Notes under the pieces: model-generated
What the model was told of the DNA's origin: nothing
The model's input: only the letters and a program-made list of their open reading frames with translations
Databases searched by the model: none
Translations under genes and position numbers: made by a program
Source: Thermosinus carboxydivorans Nor1
GTDB taxonomy: Bacteria; Bacillota; Negativicutes; Sporomusales; Thermosinaceae
Assembly (NCBI RefSeq): GCF_000169155.1
Contig: NZ_AAWL01000002.1
Span: 227,501-268,213 of the forward strand
Length of the DNA: 40,713 bases
Direction: 5' to 3'
In this document: one piece after another, positions 16,720 through 26,195 of the stretch
How positions within the stretch are numbered: position 1 is the stretch's first letter
How the letters are laid out: each line of letters opens with the position of its first letter

Positions 16720-17449
16720 AGTCCAAACTATTGAGCTTCTTTAACTTTTGCAGCGCTTCTTTCGCGGCGTTTTGCTCAGCTTCCTTCTTATTTTTGCCGC
16801 TCCCGGCGCCCAAATGTTGGTGGTTGACGAGCACACTAACCTCAAAAGTCTTGTTATGGTCAGGTCCGTATTCAGCAACTACCTCATAGGAGATTTTGCA
16901 CTCGCCCGCCTGTTGAACTACTTCTTGAAGCACCGTCTTGTAATCGTAAAAAACATAATCGCCGCGCCAAATCAATGCCAAATCTTCATGGAGATGGTTT
17001 AGGACAAAATTGGTCGCGGCGCTAACCCCGCCGTCCAGGTAGATGGCACCAATAACAGCCTCAAAAGCATCGGCAAGAATGGATGTGCGCTCACGCCCTC
17101 CCGAAACGGCCTCACCTTTTCCCAGCAGTAAATACTTGCCTAAGCCCAAACGGGAAGCGCACTGAGCAAGACTGGGTTCACAAACCAATCTTGCCCGCGC
17201 TTTCGTTAGTTCTCCTTCCGGCAGTTCGGGAAAGTTGCGGTACAGATATTCGCTAATGATAAGCTCCAACACGGCATCACCGAGAAACTCCAGCCGTTCG
17301 TTATGCTCTACACCGCCCTTGACTTCATTAGCATAGGAGGTATGAACTAATGCTTGGTGCAGTAAACCTAGATCGTTAAAACTTATACCCAAGCTGGCAG
17401 CCAAGTCCCGAAGAGCGTCTTCGCGCCGCCGGTCAAGCGGTCCTGCCAT
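16718..17449 (-). CDS. rnc: Ribonuclease III
   Basis: 243 residues from ATG 17449, with AAGGA 9 nt upstream (the GTG at 17455 is too close to it). Catalytic signature HNERLEFLGDAVLELI is present, as is the second acidic pair in ILADAFEAVIGAIYLDGG. A C-terminal double-stranded RNA-binding domain follows (YKTVLQEVVQQAG to GKNKKEAEQNAAKEALQKL). It processes rRNA precursors and structured mRNAs. Gene order fabF-rnc-(radical SAM)-smc is usual for the group. Confidence 0.97.
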   Translation of the reverse strand: MAGPLDRRREDALRDLAASLGISFNDLGLLHQALVHTSYANEVKGGVEHNERLEFLGDAVLELIISEYLYRNFPELPEGELTKARARLVCEPSLAQCASRLGLGKYLLLGKGEAVSGGRERTSILADAFEAVIGAIYLDGGVSAATNFVLNHLHEDLALIWRGDYVFYDYKTVLQEVVQQAGECKISYEVVAEYGPDHNKTFEVSVLVNHQHLGAGSGKNKKEAEQNAAKEALQKLKKLNSLD

Positions 17450-17454
17450 TTGCA

Positions 17455-18696
17455 CTATCCTTTATATTTTTTTAAGAGTATGGTAGCGTTATGACCACCG
17501 AAACCAAAGGAATTGGAAATAGCCACATTGACGACGCGCTCACGGGCTTTATTGGGCACATAGTCCAAGTCAAGTTCGGGGTCAGGATTTTCATAGTTAA
17601 TGGTTGGAGGAATTAAATCGTTGGCAACTGTCAAAACAGTAGCAATCGCTTCAATAGCCCCGGCCGCACCAAGCAAATGTCCGGTCATGGATTTAATCGA
17701 ACTTATGGCTAGCTTATAGGCATGGTCGCCAAAAAGAGTTTTGATAGCGAACGTTTCATTTTTATCGTTAAGCGGCGTAGAAGTGCCATGGGCGTTAATA
17801 TAGTCAACCATTTCAGGGGTCAAACCCGCATCTTTAATAGCCATAGCCATACATTTGGCTGCCTGCGCGCCTTCTGGGGCAGGAGCGGTGATGTGGTAAG
17901 CATCGGCATTAAATCCATAGCCGGCTATTTCGGCATAAATCCGGGCTCCGCGCGCCAAAGCATGGTCTAAGGATTCTAAAATGAGAATACCGGCGCCTTC
18001 GCCCATAACAAAGCCGTCACGATCGCGGTCGAAAGGACGCGATGCTTTCTCCGGCTCGTCGTTGCGAGTCGACATCGCTTTCATGGAGCAAAATCCTGCC
18101 ACCGCGGCCGGTGAGATGGCCGCTTCTGTACCGCCGGCAACCATTATGTCAGCATCGCCGCGTTGGATAATCTTAAACGCGTCGCCGATCGCATTGGTAC
18201 CGGTAGCACAGGCAGTAATGACACAACTGCAAGGCCCCTGCAGCCCAAATGTGATGGACGTCTGGCCAGCCGCCATATTGGCGATCATCATCGGCACAAA
18301 GAAGGGACTGACCCGGCTTGGTCCCTTTTCAAACAGGACCTTGAACTGGTCATGGAGGGTTTCCATGCCGCCAATGCCAGTGCCAATAATAGTACCGACG
18401 CGGGAACGGTCTTCTTGGTCCAGGTTTATGCCCGCGTCCTCAAACGCCATTTTGGTAGCCGCCAAAGCGAACTGGGTAAACCGGTCCATCCGTTTAGCTT
18501 CTTTTTTGTCAATAAATTTAGCAGGGTCAAAATCCTTAACCTCACCGGCAATCTGCGTGCTGTAATCGGCCGGATCAAAGCGGGTAATTCGGGAAATGCC
18601 AGACTTTCCAGCAACCAAGGATTGCCAGTATTCATCTTTGCCGATACCAATCGGGGTCACGGCGCCGATGCCTGTTACTACTACGCGCTTACTCAA
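17455..18696 (-). CDS. fabF: 3-oxoacyl-[acyl-carrier-protein] synthase II
   Basis: 413 residues from TTG 18696 ([17 protein letters not shown]), with GAGGTG 6 nt upstream. The condensing Cys is in [14 protein letters not shown]. The two catalytic His are in [13 protein letters not shown] and [14 protein letters not shown], and [10 protein letters not shown] closes the thiolase fold. FabF extends acyl-ACP with malonyl-ACP and, in other bacteria, adjusts chain composition with temperature. It is the last fab gene of the operon, and its stop touches the rnc start region. Confidence 0.97.
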   Translation of the reverse strand: MSKRVVVTGIGAVTPIGIGKDEYWQSLVAGKSGISRITRFDPADYSTQIAGEVKDFDPAKFIDKKEAKRMDRFTQFALAATKMAFEDAGINLDQEDRSRVGTIIGTGIGGMETLHDQFKVLFEKGPSRVSPFFVPMMIANMAAGQTSITFGLQGPCSCVITACATGTNAIGDAFKIIQRGDADIMVAGGTEAAISPAAVAGFCSMKAMSTRNDEPEKASRPFDRDRDGFVMGEGAGILILESLDHALARGARIYAEIAGYGFNADAYHITAPAPEGAQAAKCMAMAIKDAGLTPEMVDYINAHGTSTPLNDKNETFAIKTLFGDHAYKLAISSIKSMTGHLLGAAGAIEAIATVLTVANDLIPPTINYENPDPELDLDYVPNKARERVVNVAISNSFGFGGHNATILLKKYKG

Positions 18697-18714
18697 ACTG
18701 CTCACCTCAACAAG

Positions 18715-19662
18715 CTAATTTATTTCCTCAACTTCCTTCAAAAGGCGGGCAAAGATCTCTTTCACAGGTAGGATGTCATCTATTTTATGAATGTACTCGC
18801 CTGTAAAAACAAGGCCTGTCTCCACATCGCCTTGTTGGGCGCGGGTCAGAGCATCGATGATGCAGAAGTTCTGCTCGCAATGTTTCAGGCAGGCCTTGCA
18901 AATATCAGGGGTAGGCGCAGTACCTTCAAGAATTTTCTCGGCAAAAGGATTTTTTACAGCCCGCCCGGGCAGCCCAACAGGGCTCTTGATCAATACAACA
19001 TCCTCGGGCCTGGCTTTGAGGTAAAACTCTTTCAGCGCTGGCGCGGCATTAGATTCTTCGCTGGCGGCAAAACGAGTACCCATTTGCACACCGTCCGCAC
19101 CAAGTTTCATGACTTCGACAATATCCCGGCCAGTAATTACGCCGCCAGCCCCAATAACCGGTATCTTTACTGCCTTCTTGATTTCGGGAACCAATACCCG
19201 CATTGACTGGTCGGTTCCAAGATGGCCACCGGCTTCCTTTCCTTCGACTACGACAGCGGCTGCTCCTAACGACTCCGAAATTTTTGCTAATTTGACCGAT
19301 GAAACAATCGGCACAATCGGAGTACCTGACTCTCTTCCCATCCCAAACATATCGCGGGAGAAACCAGCACCCGCGACAATCAGGTCAATACCTTCTTCAA
19401 TTGCGGTCCGAACAAGGCTAGCAAATTCCCGCGCAGCAACCATGGCATTAATGCCGATGATTCCTTTGGTCAGCGAACGGGCCAGTCGAATTTCGTGGCG
19501 TAATTCATCGAGCGGCATTCCGGAAGCAGCAATCAGGCCTATTCCGCCTGCTTCAGCCACCGCAGCCGCCAAGCGTGCCGTCGAAATCCTTACCGCCATT
19601 CCTCCTTGGATGATTGGTACCTTGGCCACGAGATGACCAATTCTCAGTTCTGGAAGTTTCAA
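18715..19662 (-). CDS. FabK/nitronate monooxygenase-family flavoprotein with C-terminal Cys cluster
   Basis: 315 residues from TTG 19662, GGAGGAG 7 nt upstream. It is a TIM-barrel FMN enzyme: VPIIQGGMAVRIS, AAAVAEAGGIGLIAASG, VVVEGKEAGGHLG, VIGAGGVITGRDI and LGADGVQMGTRF bind the flavin phosphate. It is a paralogue of the true FabK gene in the same cluster. Near residue 265 it has CKACLKHCEQNFC, four cysteines absent from that FabK and possibly a metal or Fe-S site. The position between acpP and fabF suggests a lipid-linked role, but the substrate is unknown. Confidence 0.85.
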   Translation of the reverse strand: MKLPELRIGHLVAKVPIIQGGMAVRISTARLAAAVAEAGGIGLIAASGMPLDELRHEIRLARSLTKGIIGINAMVAAREFASLVRTAIEEGIDLIVAGAGFSRDMFGMGRESGTPIVPIVSSVKLAKISESLGAAAVVVEGKEAGGHLGTDQSMRVLVPEIKKAVKIPVIGAGGVITGRDIVEVMKLGADGVQMGTRFAASEESNAAPALKEFYLKARPEDVVLIKSPVGLPGRAVKNPFAEKILEGTAPTPDICKACLKHCEQNFCIIDALTRAQQGDVETGLVFTGEYIHKIDDILPVKEIFARLLKEVEEIN

Positions 19663-19697
19663 GAAACAACTCCTCCATTCAAGTGCGCAGTACCTTT

Positions 19698-19737
19698 AAG
19701 AAAGTCCCGCGAAAAGGTAATTTCACGGGACTTTCTT
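19698..19737 (-). repeat. 12-bp inverted repeat downstream of acpP
   Basis: Perfect arms AAGAAAGTCCCG and CGGGACTTTCTT with a 16-nt loop, in the gap between acpP and the FabK-like gene. No clear T-tract follows on the minus strand. It may stabilise the acpP message or act as a partial terminator. Confidence 0.6.
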
Positions 19738-19755
19738 ATTTTAGACAGGTAATGC

Positions 19756-19992
19756 TTAACCTTGCTTTTCCTTGTCTATGTACTCCACAGCGTCTTTAAC
19801 GGTCTTGATCTTCTCCGCAACTTCGTCGGGAATTTCGATGTTAAATTCCTCTTCGAAGGCCATAATTAACTCGACAATATCCAGAGAGTCAGCACCAAGA
19901 TCATCGATAAAGGTGGAATCCATAGTTACATCAGCTTCATCAACACCTAATTGTTCAACAACGATTTCTTTTACTTTATCAAAAGTCGTCAT
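19756..19992 (-). CDS. acpP: Acyl carrier protein
   Basis: 78 residues from ATG 19992 ([19 protein letters not shown]), with GGAGGTG 8 nt upstream. The phosphopantetheine attachment serine is in [19 protein letters not shown], and the protein is strongly acidic. It carries the growing acyl chain between the Fab enzymes. A long hairpin follows the stop and may raise transcript stability, fitting the high demand for ACP. Confidence 0.97.
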   Translation of the reverse strand: MTTFDKVKEIVVEQLGVDEADVTMDSTFIDDLGADSLDIVELIMAFEEEFNIEIPDEVAEKIKTVKDAVEYIDKEKQG

Positions 19993-20020
19993 AATCCTTT
20001 CACCTCCTTCCAAAACAGAG

Positions 20021-20763
20021 TTACATTACCATGCCGCCGTCGACGTTTATGGTCTGTCCCGTTATATAGTTTGCAAAGTCAGAAGCTAAAAATAATACGG
20101 CAGCGGCAACATCATCGGGCGTACCTAGACGACCCAAAGGAATTTTACTGCTTAATTCGGCTTTAACCTGTTCCGGCAAAACAGCGGTCATATCGGTGGT
20201 GATAAAACCAGGCGCAATCGCATTGACGGTAATGCCGCGGGGTGCCAATTCCTTAGCCATCGACTTAGTAAAACCAATCACACCGGCCTTTGCCGCAGCG
20301 TAGTTGGCCTGCCCGGCGTTACCCATAATTCCGACTACCGAGGTCATGTTGATAATCTTACCGCTCTTCTGTTTCATCATGATACGGGAAACAGCCTTGG
20401 TACATTGGAAGATACCTTTGAGATTTGTATTTATAACGGCATCCCAATCTTCTTCCTTCATCCGCATTAGAAGGCTGTCGCGGGTAATGCCGGCGTTATT
20501 GACCAAGATGTCAATGCGTCCAAATGCATCCATAGTTTGTTTGACAAGCATCTCTACCGCTTCGGCATTAGCGACATCGGCTTGAACCATAATAGCTTGC
20601 CCGCCCTCGGCAACAATCTCGTCCACTACCTCTTTGGCTGCCGCCACATTGCCTGCGTAGTTGACAACCACCTTCGCTCCTGCTTTAGCCATCGCAATCG
20701 CTACCGCGCGGCCAATCCCCCGGGACGCGCCGGTTACAATGCCACTTTACTGTCTAAATGCAT
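20021..20763 (-). CDS. fabG: 3-oxoacyl-[acyl-carrier-protein] reductase, frameshifted at codon 9
   Basis: ATG 20763, preceded by AAGGAGG, begins MHLDSKVAL and then hits a stop. The next frame continues [24 protein letters not shown], the NADP-binding TGxxxGIG region. One G is missing at about plus 20737 (sense ATTGTAACC, expected ATTGGTAACC). The repaired protein has 247 residues, the standard FabG length. The rest is intact: [35 protein letters not shown] (catalytic Ser, Tyr and Lys), and NVDGGMVM at the end. Starting at the internal ATG 20692 would lose cofactor binding. FabG reduces 3-ketoacyl-ACP. Confidence 0.93.
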
Positions 20764-20764
20764 T

Positions 20765-21709
20765 TTAACGAACCTCCTTGAAATAATCAAGGGCTTTTTC
20801 TAGCGAAGCCAAGTCTTCGACATTCAGGGTAACAACATCCTTGGCAATTTTCTTAGTGAAACCTGTGAGGACTTTCCCTGGCCCAACTTCGACAAAAACA
20901 TTGGCACCGGAGCGGACGATTTGGGCCACACAATCCTCCCATAAAACAGGATTGGCCGCTTGCTGTACAAGTGATGCTTTAATAGTCTCACCCTTGGTAA
21001 CAATTTGGCCATTGACATTAGCTACGACGGGCACAACTGCATCGCGAACGGTAATTTTCTCAAGCTCAATCGCCAATTTTTCCGCGGCGGGCTGCATAAG
21101 GGTGCTGTGGAAAGGCGCACTAACAGGCAGCATAACTGCCCGTTTGGCCCCAACAGCTTTGAGTTCTTCAACTGCCTTCTCTACGGCAGCCGTACGTCCG
21201 GCGATAACAATCTGTCCGGGGCAATTAAAATTTACCGCCTGCACCGGCCCAACCTGATCCTGTACTTGCCTGCAAACTTCTACCACTTTGTCCCGCTCAA
21301 GCCCCATGATAGCCGCCATGCCACCCTCACCAAGTGGGACAGCTTCCTGCATATACTGACCACGTTTACGCACCAACTGCACCGCATCAGCGAAATCAAT
21401 AGCGCCTGCCGCCACCAGAGCCGAATACTCGCCTAAACTGTGGCCAGCAACAATATCGGGTTTGAGACCTTTTTCCTCCAGTACTTTATAGCAAGCCACG
21501 CTGACCGTCAAGATAGCGGGCTGTGTGTTATATGTTTTACGTAGCTCCTCCTCCGGACCGTTGAAACAAAGCTCGGTAATCGAAAAACCTAATGCCTCAT
21601 CGGCTGTTTTAAAGACAGTCTGAGCAATGCTAAACGCATCGTACAGCTCTTTGCCCATGCCTACGGCCTGTGAGCCCTGACCAGGAAAGACAAAAGCCGT
21701 TTTTGCCAT
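20765..21709 (-). CDS. fabD: Malonyl-CoA-ACP transacylase
   Basis: 314 residues from ATG 21709 (MAKTAFVFPGQGSQAVGMG), 13 bp after fabK, AAGGGGG upstream. The nucleophile serine is in IVAGHSLGEYSAL; the catalytic His is in VSAPFHSTLM. It loads malonyl groups onto ACP. An upstream extension of 24 residues would lie inside fabK and is not needed. The fabG ribosome binding site lies over the last codons. Confidence 0.97.
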   Translation of the reverse strand: MAKTAFVFPGQGSQAVGMGKELYDAFSIAQTVFKTADEALGFSITELCFNGPEEELRKTYNTQPAILTVSVACYKVLEEKGLKPDIVAGHSLGEYSALVAAGAIDFADAVQLVRKRGQYMQEAVPLGEGGMAAIMGLERDKVVEVCRQVQDQVGPVQAVNFNCPGQIVIAGRTAAVEKAVEELKAVGAKRAVMLPVSAPFHSTLMQPAAEKLAIELEKITVRDAVVPVVANVNGQIVTKGETIKASLVQQAANPVLWEDCVAQIVRSGANVFVEVGPGKVLTGFTKKIAKDVVTLNVEDLASLEKALDYFKEVR

Positions 21710-21722
21710 TTCAGAGGCCCCC

Positions 21723-22673
21723 TTATTTGGACTCAAAATTTTCGTTAATACCCGCCAACACTTTTGGAATATCGCGTACAATATCCTGAATAATTTCTGC
21801 TACCGGCTTGATGTCATCGATCATGCCGGCAATCTGCCCCACCATTACCGAACCATTTTTGACATCACCGTCCCGAGCAGCGGCGCGAAGCTTTCCGGCC
21901 CCGAGACGGTCCAACTCTTCTGGAGAAGCGCCACGCTTTTCAAGCTCCATAAACTGTCGTGTTAAATTATTGGCAATAACGCGAACGGGATGTCCGGTAG
22001 ACTGACCAGTTACGACCGTAGACCGTTCCTTGGCTTTCAAAATGGCTTCCTTATAATTCGGATGGGCAATACACTCCACCGATGCCACAAAGCGCGTTCC
22101 GATTTGCACACCCTGCGCACCTAGCGCCAGCGCAGCAACTACGCCGCGGGCATCACCAATACCGCCGGCAGCAATAACCGGTACCGATACTGCGTCGACG
22201 ACCTGCGGAACCAGCGCCATAGTCGTCACTTCGCCAATATGGCCTCCGCTTTCCATTCCTTCGGCAATGATGGCGTCTACTCCTGTCCGCTCTAACCGCT
22301 TGGCCAGGGCTACAGAGGCAACAACCGGGATGATTTTGCTGCCGATTTCTTTCAAAGCGGGAATATATTCGGCGGGATTACCCGCACCAGTAGTAATCAC
22401 CGGCACACGTTCTTCTACCACTACCTGCATAACTTCTTTGACAAAAGGTGACATGAGCATGATATTAACCCCAAAGGGCTTGTTGGTCATGTTTTTGGCT
22501 TTCCTGATTTCGGCACGGAGGGCATCGGGCGGCATATGGCCGGCACCAATCAGCCCCAAACCGCCGGCGTTAGAGACGGCAGCGGCAAGCTCAGCGGTAG
22601 CCACCCACGCCATACCGCCCTGCAAAATAGGGTATTCAATGTTTAATAGCTGGCATAGCTTATTTTTAAGCAA
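21723..22673 (-). CDS. fabK: Enoyl-[acyl-carrier-protein] reductase II
   Basis: 316 residues from TTG 22673, with AAGGAGG 9 nt upstream; the start overlaps the fabH stop by 8 bp. FMN-dependent TIM-barrel reductase: [55 protein letters not shown] and [11 protein letters not shown]. It reduces enoyl-ACP in the last step of each elongation cycle, replacing FabI. A position between fabH and fabD is standard for FabK. Confidence 0.95.
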   Translation of the reverse strand: MLKNKLCQLLNIEYPILQGGMAWVATAELAAAVSNAGGLGLIGAGHMPPDALRAEIRKAKNMTNKPFGVNIMLMSPFVKEVMQVVVEERVPVITTGAGNPAEYIPALKEIGSKIIPVVASVALAKRLERTGVDAIIAEGMESGGHIGEVTTMALVPQVVDAVSVPVIAAGGIGDARGVVAALALGAQGVQIGTRFVASVECIAHPNYKEAILKAKERSTVVTGQSTGHPVRVIANNLTRQFMELEKRGASPEELDRLGAGKLRAAARDGDVKNGSVMVGQIAGMIDDIKPVAEIIQDIVRDIPKVLAGINENFESK

Positions 22674-23682
22674 TAGTGTTGTCCTCCTTGCACCATTTTA
22701 TAACACAGGACGCCCAAGTCAAACCGGCGCCAAAACCAACTAAAACAACAACGTCACCCTTTTTAACCCTTCCGTTTCGTACCGCTTCCTCTAAAGCAAT
22801 AGGGATGGACGCCGCCGATGTGTTACCGTATTTATCAACATTTACTATTACTTTGTCCATAGGCAACTTTAGCCGCTTGGCCGCTGACTGGATGATCCGG
22901 ATATTGGCTTGATGGGGTATCAAGCAATCTACATCCTGATGCCCCAGCCCTGCATTCTCAAGTGCTTTGACGGCTGCTTCGCCCATTACTCTTACGGCAA
23001 ACTTAAATACCTCGTTGCCGTTCATATGGACAAAATGCAGCCGCTGCGTAACTGTTTCCACCGAAGGAGGTAGCCGGGAACCGCCGGCCGGCAGCTTGAG
23101 CAGATCGCCGCCCGAACCGTCGGCGCCAAGATGAAACCCTATCAATCCATAGCCGGGCTCTGTCTCGCTAAGCACCGCTGCACCAGCACCATCGCCAAAG
23201 AGTACACATGTATTGCGGTCAGTCCAGTCTAAAATTTTCGACAGCGTTTCCGCCCCGATAACTAGCACTTTTTTGTAGAGTCCTGTTTTAATAAATTGCG
23301 CCCCCACTGTCAGACCGTAGACAAAACCGGAACAGCCGGCCACCAAATCAAAAGCCGCCGCCCTGGTGGCTTTCAGATTATCCTGCACCAGACAAGCCAC
23401 CGAAGGAAAAAACATATCTGGCGTAGCTGTGGCTACTATGATAAGGTCAAGTTCATCAGCGCTTATACCTGCATTGGACAAAGCTCTTTCCGCAGCACGG
23501 GTCGCTAAATCTGAGGTAGCAACATCCGGGTCCGCGATACGTCTTTCCCGGATGCCTGTACGTTCGACTATCCATTCATCTGAGGTATCGACCATTTTTT
23601 CCAGGTCGTGATTGGTTAGCACTTTCTCCGGTACATAGCAGCCAAGGCCAAGGATGCCTACACCAATATCATTCGCCTTCAT
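22666..23682 (-). CDS. fabH: 3-oxoacyl-[acyl-carrier-protein] synthase III
   Basis: 338 residues from ATG 23682 ([19 protein letters not shown]), which overlaps the plsX end by 14 bp; GGAGGG is just upstream. The active-site Cys is in [13 protein letters not shown]. The catalytic His is in [11 protein letters not shown] and the Asn in [17 protein letters not shown]. It starts fatty-acid synthesis by condensing an acyl-CoA primer with malonyl-ACP. Confidence 0.97.
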   Translation of the reverse strand: MKANDIGVGILGLGCYVPEKVLTNHDLEKMVDTSDEWIVERTGIRERRIADPDVATSDLATRAAERALSNAGISADELDLIIVATATPDMFFPSVACLVQDNLKATRAAAFDLVAGCSGFVYGLTVGAQFIKTGLYKKVLVIGAETLSKILDWTDRNTCVLFGDGAGAAVLSETEPGYGLIGFHLGADGSGGDLLKLPAGGSRLPPSVETVTQRLHFVHMNGNEVFKFAVRVMGEAAVKALENAGLGHQDVDCLIPHQANIRIIQSAAKRLKLPMDKVIVNVDKYGNTSAASIPIALEEAVRNGRVKKGDVVVLVGFGAGLTWASCVIKWCKEDNTIA

Positions 23683-24691
23683 TTGTAATGACTCCCTCCT
23701 TCGCAATGTTTTCACGGATATGGTCCACCACTCGTTTGTCAGTAAATTCTTTGGCCACTCTTATCGCGTTTTTGATAGCCTTGGCTTTGGAACTGCCATG
23801 GCAGATGATAAAGCCGCCGTCCACACCGAGAAGCGGCGCACCGCCGTATTCAGCGTAATCCAGTTTTTTCTTTAATCCCCGAAAGGCCGGCAAAACCATT
23901 AAGGAAGCCATTTTGGCAATGAAGCCGCTATTTTGGATGGCTTCTTTCAAAAGTTGCATGATGGCACTGGCCAAACCCTCACCCAATTTTAAAACAACAT
24001 TACCGACGAAACCATCGCACACGACTACGTCGACTGTCCCTTTCGGAATATCACGTCCTTCGACATTCCCGATAAAGTTAATTGTTGTCAGTTGTTTAAG
24101 GAGCGGGTAGGTTGCCAACGCCTGTTCATTTCCTTTTGTTTCTTCTTCACCGATATTTAAAAGTCCGATGCGGGGTTTTTTTATGCCAAGAACATATTCC
24201 GCATAAATGGAACCCATAATGGCGCTTTGCACAAGATGTTTCGGCTTACTGTCTACGTTTGCACCAGAGTCGAGAAGCACGGTGGTGCCAGATAAGTTGG
24301 GTATCGGTGTAGCGATAGACGGACGTTCAATTCCCTTAATTCGGCCTAGCCCAAACATGGCAGCCGCTACCGCCGCACCAGTACTTCCAGCCGAAATTAC
24401 TACATCACAGTTTCCTTCCTTTACCAAACGAGTTGCAACAACCACAGAAGCATCTTTTTTCTTACGAACAGCAGCTCCCGGGTGTTCATGCATTTCAATT
24501 ACTTGCGAAGCATGGTAAACAGTCAGGTTGGAGAGGGCTTGTGCGCCATACCGCTCGAGAAGCGGCTTAATTTTTGTCTCATCACCAACTAGAACAACTT
24601 CGCACGCAAACTCTTTAACTGCCTCTATCGCTCCCAGCACAATCTCATTGGGAGCAAAATCCCCACCCATGGCGTCGACGGCAACTCTCAT
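23669..24691 (-). CDS. plsX: Phosphate acyltransferase PlsX
   Basis: 340 residues, complete: [87 protein letters not shown]. PlsX makes acyl-phosphate from acyl-ACP for PlsY, linking fatty-acid to phospholipid synthesis. It starts just after fapR (GGGAGA upstream), and its end overlaps fabH. Confidence 0.97.
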   Translation of the reverse strand: MRVAVDAMGGDFAPNEIVLGAIEAVKEFACEVVLVGDETKIKPLLERYGAQALSNLTVYHASQVIEMHEHPGAAVRKKKDASVVVATRLVKEGNCDVVISAGSTGAAVAAAMFGLGRIKGIERPSIATPIPNLSGTTVLLDSGANVDSKPKHLVQSAIMGSIYAEYVLGIKKPRIGLLNIGEEETKGNEQALATYPLLKQLTTINFIGNVEGRDIPKGTVDVVVCDGFVGNVVLKLGEGLASAIMQLLKEAIQNSGFIAKMASLMVLPAFRGLKKKLDYAEYGGAPLLGVDGGFIICHGSSKAKAIKNAIRVAKEFTDKRVVDHIRENIAKEGVITNEGE

Positions 24692-24693
24692 TA

Positions 24694-25262
24694 TTATCTC
24701 CCTTCATGTTCCAACGAGACCATAATGAACTTGGCTCGAAACACTTCTTCCACATCGTTCCTAGTTTTTACCCAAATAAAATATTTATTGCCTCTTTTCC
24801 GCACAACTTCTGCCTTTGCTACCAGTTTTTCGCCTACACGCACAGGCACTTTATATTTAATATTAGCAACACCGGTAACGGCAGCCGGCGCATCTACCAC
24901 GGCAAGCGCTAAGGAGTTAGCCTGAGCAAATATATAATGAGCCCGAGCAACCTGGGTTTTCTCCAGAACCATATCGGCTGTTACCGTCATAATGGAGATA
25001 CCGCTCTTACCAACTTCCAGGTCAATTAATTCACCAATTACATCCGTGCTGGCTATGGCTTGAAGCTTGTTACGGGCTTCCTCGGCCATTTGTTTAATCC
25101 GTTCCCGCAGTTCCGGAATACCAAGCTCCAGCCGATCCAAACGGATTAGTCTGCACGCTGACCTGGCAAATATTCAGCCAAGTCTTCGTCTGTTGAAAAC
25201 GGACTGGTCTGTAGCCTCTCCTTCAACCGCTCCTGCCGGATTTTTTTTTGTATACGCGCCAT
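24694..25262 (-). CDS. fapR: Fatty-acid and phospholipid regulator FapR, N-terminus split by two one-base insertions
   Basis: ATG 25262, with AGGTG upstream, opens [17 protein letters not shown] and runs through [13 protein letters not shown] is then found in the next frame, and [18 protein letters not shown] in the third. Dropping one base at plus 25165-25166 and one at 25146-25147 gives [16 protein letters not shown], the FapR helix-turn-helix. The total becomes 188 residues, the length of B. subtilis FapR. The C-terminal hot-dog domain, which senses malonyl-CoA or malonyl-ACP, is intact ([20 protein letters not shown]). FapR represses fab and pls genes. Confidence 0.92.
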
Positions 25263-25276
25263 GGTATCACCTATGT

Positions 25277-25293
25277 TTATTAGCAAGTATTAA
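25277..25293 (-). promoter_or_regulatory. Candidate FapR operator
   Basis: Imperfect palindrome TTAATACTTGCTAATAA (minus strand) just downstream of the fapR -10, compared with the Bacillus-type half-site TTAGTA. A related sequence, AATACTAGCAA, lies about 20 bp upstream towards the -10. Identification is by resemblance and by location in front of fapR. Confidence 0.5.
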
Positions 25294-25311
25294 AACCAAT
25301 TGCTAGTATTT

Positions 25312-25339
25312 ATTATACCGATTAGCTCATATTAGTCAA
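25312..25339 (-). promoter_or_regulatory. Sigma-A promoter of the fapR-plsX-fab operon
   Basis: TTGACT and TATAAT separated by 16 nt on the minus strand, about 50 bp before the fapR ATG. The candidate FapR box lies directly downstream. Confidence 0.82.
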
Positions 25340-25350
25340 GCAGATTCTGC

Positions 25351-25397
25351 CAAAAATAGAATGAGCAAGATAAAGTCCAATTGCCTTTATCTTGCTC
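25351..25397 (-). terminator. Terminator of yceD-rpmF
   Basis: Perfect 13-bp arms GAGCAAGATAAAG and CTTTATCTTGCTC, 9-nt loop, 13 bp beyond the rpmF stop. ATTCTATTTTTGG follows on the minus strand. Confidence 0.88.
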
Positions 25398-25410
25398 ACT
25401 ATACACCCTT

Positions 25411-25590
25411 TTATTCCGCCGTTTTAACTACTTCCCTACCATCATAATAGCCACACTCCCGGCAAACCCGGTGCGGCATTTTTAATTCATGGCACTGCGG
25501 ACATTCAATAAGACCAGGAATTGTCAGCTTCCAATTAGCGCGGCGCTTATCGCGGCGGGATTTGGACAGTTTACGCTTCGGTACTGCCAT
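25411..25590 (-). CDS. rpmF: 50S ribosomal protein L32
   Basis: 59 residues, read directly from the sequence: [20 protein letters not shown], then [17 protein letters not shown] and [12 protein letters not shown]. The zinc-ribbon form with two CxxC pairs is seen, so this is the zinc-binding type of L32. A GGAGG site precedes ATG 25590. It is cotranscribed with yceD and ends at a strong terminator. Confidence 0.97.
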   Translation of the reverse strand: MAVPKRKLSKSRRDKRRANWKLTIPGLIECPQCHELKMPHRVCRECGYYDGREVVKTAE

Positions 25591-25612
25591 CTAGAACACC
25601 TCCTTAGCAGCA

Positions 25613-26119
25613 TTATTCTTTTTTAAGCAATTGTTGCAGTACGGCCAACCGGGGATCGACCGAGCCTTTTTCGCAAAAACATTCTGTTTCATTCAAATCA
25701 GTCCCGCAAACAGGACATAACCCCCGGCAACTCTCGCTGCATAAGGGTTTAAGCGGCTCAGCAAGCAACAGGTTTTCGCGCAATAAACCGGTAACGTCGA
25801 TTTCGTTGCCTTCATAACTGGCGGCATCTTCGTCGGGCAGAAAACCAGGCGTAAAATACCTTTCGGTGAAAGGAATTTCCATAGCCATGGTAAAAGACTT
25901 TAAACAGCGGTTACATTCACAGCGCACTTTAGCCTTAATAGAGCCTGTTACTTCAAGGAATTGACCGTTGTTCGCAACCTCACCCTCGACAATAATATCA
26001 CCGCCATCCCAGCCAAATTCTCCTTCCGCAAGCCCAAGTTCGGGAGCGGAGGTTACAAAGCGGAATGACCTGCGGTCGCCAACCTCTTGTTTTACCTGCG
26101 AGATATCAATTTTCATCAT
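25613..26119 (-). CDS. yceD: DUF177/YceD family protein
   Basis: 168 residues from ATG 26119 (MMKIDISQVKQEVGDRRSF). Family features: a beta-rich N-terminal domain, VRCECNRCLKSF, FTERYF, then NEIDVTGLLRENLLLAEPLKPLC and a C-terminal CRGLCPVCGTDLN. The cysteines suggest zinc binding. YceD precedes rpmF in most bacteria and has been linked to 23S rRNA accumulation in some. A GTG at 26137 would lie upstream of the expected transcription start. Confidence 0.93.
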   Translation of the reverse strand: MMKIDISQVKQEVGDRRSFRFVTSAPELGLAEGEFGWDGGDIIVEGEVANNGQFLEVTGSIKAKVRCECNRCLKSFTMAMEIPFTERYFTPGFLPDEDAASYEGNEIDVTGLLRENLLLAEPLKPLCSESCRGLCPVCGTDLNETECFCEKGSVDPRLAVLQQLLKKE

Positions 26120-26139
26120 TTTCCACTCGACCTTCACTA

Positions 26140-26168
26140 ATTATAGCGGGAGCATCCTGGTTTGTCAA
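26140..26168 (-). promoter_or_regulatory. Consensus sigma-A promoter of yceD-rpmF
   Basis: Perfect TTGACA and TATAAT with a 17-nt spacer on the minus strand, in the short gap after ackA. Expected initiation near 26133 leaves a leader of about 14 nt. Confidence 0.9.
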
Positions 26169-26195
26169 GGAACACTAGGAACTCCTCCGAGCAGA

